Source: Pelomyxa schiedti (Eukaryota > Evosea > Pelobiontida > Pelomyxidae). Taken from it: a DNA stretch of 26,324 bases. A model generated the notes under the pieces. It was not told where the DNA came from. It made no database searches and worked only from the letters and a program-made list of their open reading frames with translations. A program made the translations under genes and the position numbers. Shown one piece after another: positions 24,719-26,324 of the stretch (position 1 is its first letter; each line of letters begins with the position of its first letter). Location of the stretch: NCBI GenBank assembly GCA_020536535.1, contig JAHLWZ010000177.1, positions 672 through 26,995 on the forward strand. Reading direction: 5' to 3'.

Positions 24719-25657
24719 TTACAGACCACAACAGTTTGATGCTGAGTGTGGAGGATGTTCTGGTGGTACAGGCAAAGGGTTCCCATAACTGCGATATTGT
24801 GAGACGAGCCGCTGTAGATAAGGAGAGGGAGAATACAAATCCGGAGGGTCCTGCACATCTTTCATAACTTCCTTCAATGACACCTTTGCAACTGCTTGAA
24901 ATGCTTGATCGACATTGACACCTTCTTTTGCACTGACCTAATTTTTTTTGTGTTCGATTTGTTGGTTTTTGTTTTGTGTGAGAGGCTCCAATTTTACCTC
25001 AAAATAGGGGATGTCTCCTACAGAGTTGCACCATGCAATTACTTTGTTGCGCGGTACCTATCTTGCTATTAGAAATTATGAATAGGCAGAAGAAGATATT
25101 TACAGCTCTGTTATCCCCAAGGTCAGACTTATTCCCCAGTATTACAAAGGGAAAGGTTTTCAGGTTTGCAGGGGAGGCGTAGGCCAAGAACTCTTCTTTC
25201 CACTTCTCAAGGTTTTGGAAGCTCTGTGCATTGTTTACATCAAAGACCAGTACACAGGAATCCGCTCCTAGTTAGTCTTGAGAATGATAATTGGAGGAAA
25301 TATTTTTTTTTGGGCTACCTCTGTAGAATGCGGGACCAAGGCTTTGGAATCGTTCTTGACCGGCAGTGTCCCATATTTGCAGAGAGACAAGCTTGTCTTC
25401 CACCATCAACTCCTACGCAACAGTTTAGCCTGATAAAATCGAAGCGAAATGTGATTAAGCAGTTTACTTTTGTGAGGAAGTCAGCCCCAAGCGTCGGTTT
25501 ATACGTGGATGTAAACCTCTGGTTTGCATACTTGTTTATAAGTGACGTTTTCCCAACACTAAAGAAGTTGAGTGCATTGGTTAATAGAAACGACATAGCA
25601 TTACCCACTATCACCAAGTAGTAGCAGTTTAATTAAGAATTTGTTAGGGTGAGGCAT
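24719..25657 (-). CDS. rab7: Rab7-type small GTPase
   Basis: Controls late endosome, lysosome and phagosome maturation. Inferred exons (minus) are 25657-25605, 25558-25468, 25412-25319, 25267-25104, 25057-24998 and 24937-24719, giving 226 residues. All G motifs are intact: P-loop GDSGVGKTS, switch I around [13 protein letters not shown] (Rab7 hallmark), [33 protein letters not shown] and VSAKEGVNV. The Rab7-type segment [21 protein letters not shown] is present. The C-terminus SASNCCGL carries two adjacent cysteines for geranylgeranylation. Compared with typical Rab7 (about 207 residues), the hypervariable tail is longer, with Pro- and Tyr-containing sequence. All five introns are 46-60 nt. 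The start codon lies directly before the first strand ([10 protein letters not shown]). Confidence 0.95.
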
Positions 25658-25668
25658 TTATTCCACCG

Positions 25669-25900
25669 TCAGCTACTTTGTTTATTTAGATAGTATTCCA
25701 CAAACGTATTATTTAAAATTTGTTTGAAATTTGGTTGCAGACACTCAGTGAGACACACCATCAGGGCTTCTGCTTCTCCTTCAATTTTCGGTTGGAAGTT
25801 TGGGAAGTCAACTTCACCAAGAAACTTCGGAGGAACAAACCACGCTGAGTGAGGATCTTGAGGAAGGAGTGAACACCCCAAGGTTCCGAGTGATTCTTTC
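25669..25900 (-). CDS. Possible last exon of an unrecognised gene upstream of Rab7
   Basis: An open frame on the Rab7 strand ends at 25669. Its translation looks like real protein (AWFVPPKFLGEVDFP, then EALMVCLTECLQPNFKQIL and a C-terminal YYLNKQSS). An AG acceptor near 25901 could open it. I could not find a convincing upstream exon or start codon, because the sequence between here and 26028 has no suitable ATG in that frame. No family is recognised. If real, its stop is only 11 nt from the Rab7 start. Confidence 0.3.
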
Positions 25901-26027
25901 TCCCATCAGAATATCGGTTTGAAACTAATGCCTTCGGTTGTGATGGTTTCGCGAAGAGGAAGCCAGTTAAAGATAATCCTACTTGTATCTGGTATCTGTT
26001 AGCGCAGGCGACGCACACAACGCAACG
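25901..26027. other. Short intergenic stretch before the right-edge gene
   Basis: 127 nt between the doubtful minus-strand exon and the plus-strand start at 26028. It should contain the promoter of the right-edge gene. No motif stands out. Confidence 0.3.
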
Positions 26028-26277
26028 ATGTCTTTCCGAAAAAACCAACCGTACGCGCGTTGGTGTTATTAATTTAATGTTAATGAAATGTATTTGCAAT
26101 TTACAAAAACAAACACTATTACAACAGGAAGAAGGCTCTGGGAACGTTTAGTGTGAGGCCACCAGTTGGGTGCCCTTTGGTTGAAACGGCAGCACAGGGT
26201 GTCCCTGTCCCATTGGAACCCCCTGCTCCCATGACTGCTGCTCAGGCCGACAGAATTGCAAGAGAGGATAAATACAG
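26028..26277 (+). CDS. 5' part of an unrecognised gene running off the window
   Basis: Two inferred exons, 26028-26050 and 26128-26277, are joined in frame across a 77-nt intron. The second is followed by a GT donor at 26278, so the gene continues beyond the window. The 57 complete residues start MSFRKNQP, continue KKALGTFSVRPPVGCP, and include a Pro/Val stretch and then MTAAQADRIAREDKYR. Basic N-terminus, Pro-rich middle and a charged helix are all that can be seen. I do not recognise the family. Confidence 0.5.
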
Positions 26278-26324
26278 GTTAGAATAATGATTCTGGCAGT
26301 TATGGGGTGGGTGGGGCTATTTTA

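Overview
The window is nuclear DNA from an intron-rich, gene-dense eukaryotic microbe. I rebuilt twelve spliced or single-exon genes, one partial gene at the right edge and one doubtful reading frame. They contain about 85 GT-AG introns, most only 38-60 nt long. Splice sites were chosen by eye so that every gene keeps one open frame and recovers known domain signatures. Intergenic gaps are short, mostly 100-400 nt. Pyruvate:ferredoxin oxidoreductase (PFO) points to an anaerobic or microaerophilic protist. Spg1/Tem1-type and Rab7 GTPases, a RUN-domain protein and an ER glucosidase II beta subunit show a complete eukaryotic endomembrane and cell-division apparatus. An anaerobic amoebozoan (Archamoebae) would fit, but the sequence alone does not prove the lineage.

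Layout, left to right. 262-2446 (+): FKBP-TPR immunophilin with a long Thr/Ser/Pro tail. 2694-4080 (+): ribokinase, eight exons. 4302-4905 (-): ubiquitin-like plus AN1 zinc finger protein. 5325-9691 (+): RUN-domain coiled-coil protein of about 1009 residues in 28 exons. 9796-12457 (-): glucosidase II beta subunit. 12665-13915 (-): GC-rich single-exon gene of unknown function. 14019-15474 (-): CBM20 starch-binding domain fused to an esterase. 15593-16773 (-): protein with a Parkin-type RING0 domain but no RING1-IBR-RING2. 17036-18147 (+): Spg1/Tem1-family GTPase. 18448-23741 (+): PFO fused to a GltD/NfnB-like NAD(P)H oxidoreductase. 23939-24473 (-): small secreted protein. 24719-25657 (-): Rab7. 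25669-25900 (-): doubtful exon. 26028-26277 (+): start of an unrecognised gene.

The most interesting item is the 1635-residue PFO-GltD fusion. Both halves keep their cofactor motifs: thiamine diphosphate, three 4Fe-4S clusters, two further Cys clusters, FAD and NAD(P). They are read through without a stop or intron across a short Thr/Ala linker. The architecture suggests a pyruvate:NAD(P)+ oxidoreductase that sends electrons internally to a nicotinamide. It would be a parallel to the known PFO-cytochrome P450 reductase fusion (PNO) of Euglena and Cryptosporidium, with an unrelated reductase. The Parkin-like RING0-only protein and the CBM20-esterase are secondary points of interest.

The genes do not form an operon or obvious pathway cluster. 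Carbohydrate use recurs (ribokinase, CBM20-esterase, PFO), as does the endomembrane system (Rab7, RUN protein, glucosidase II beta), but this may be chance.
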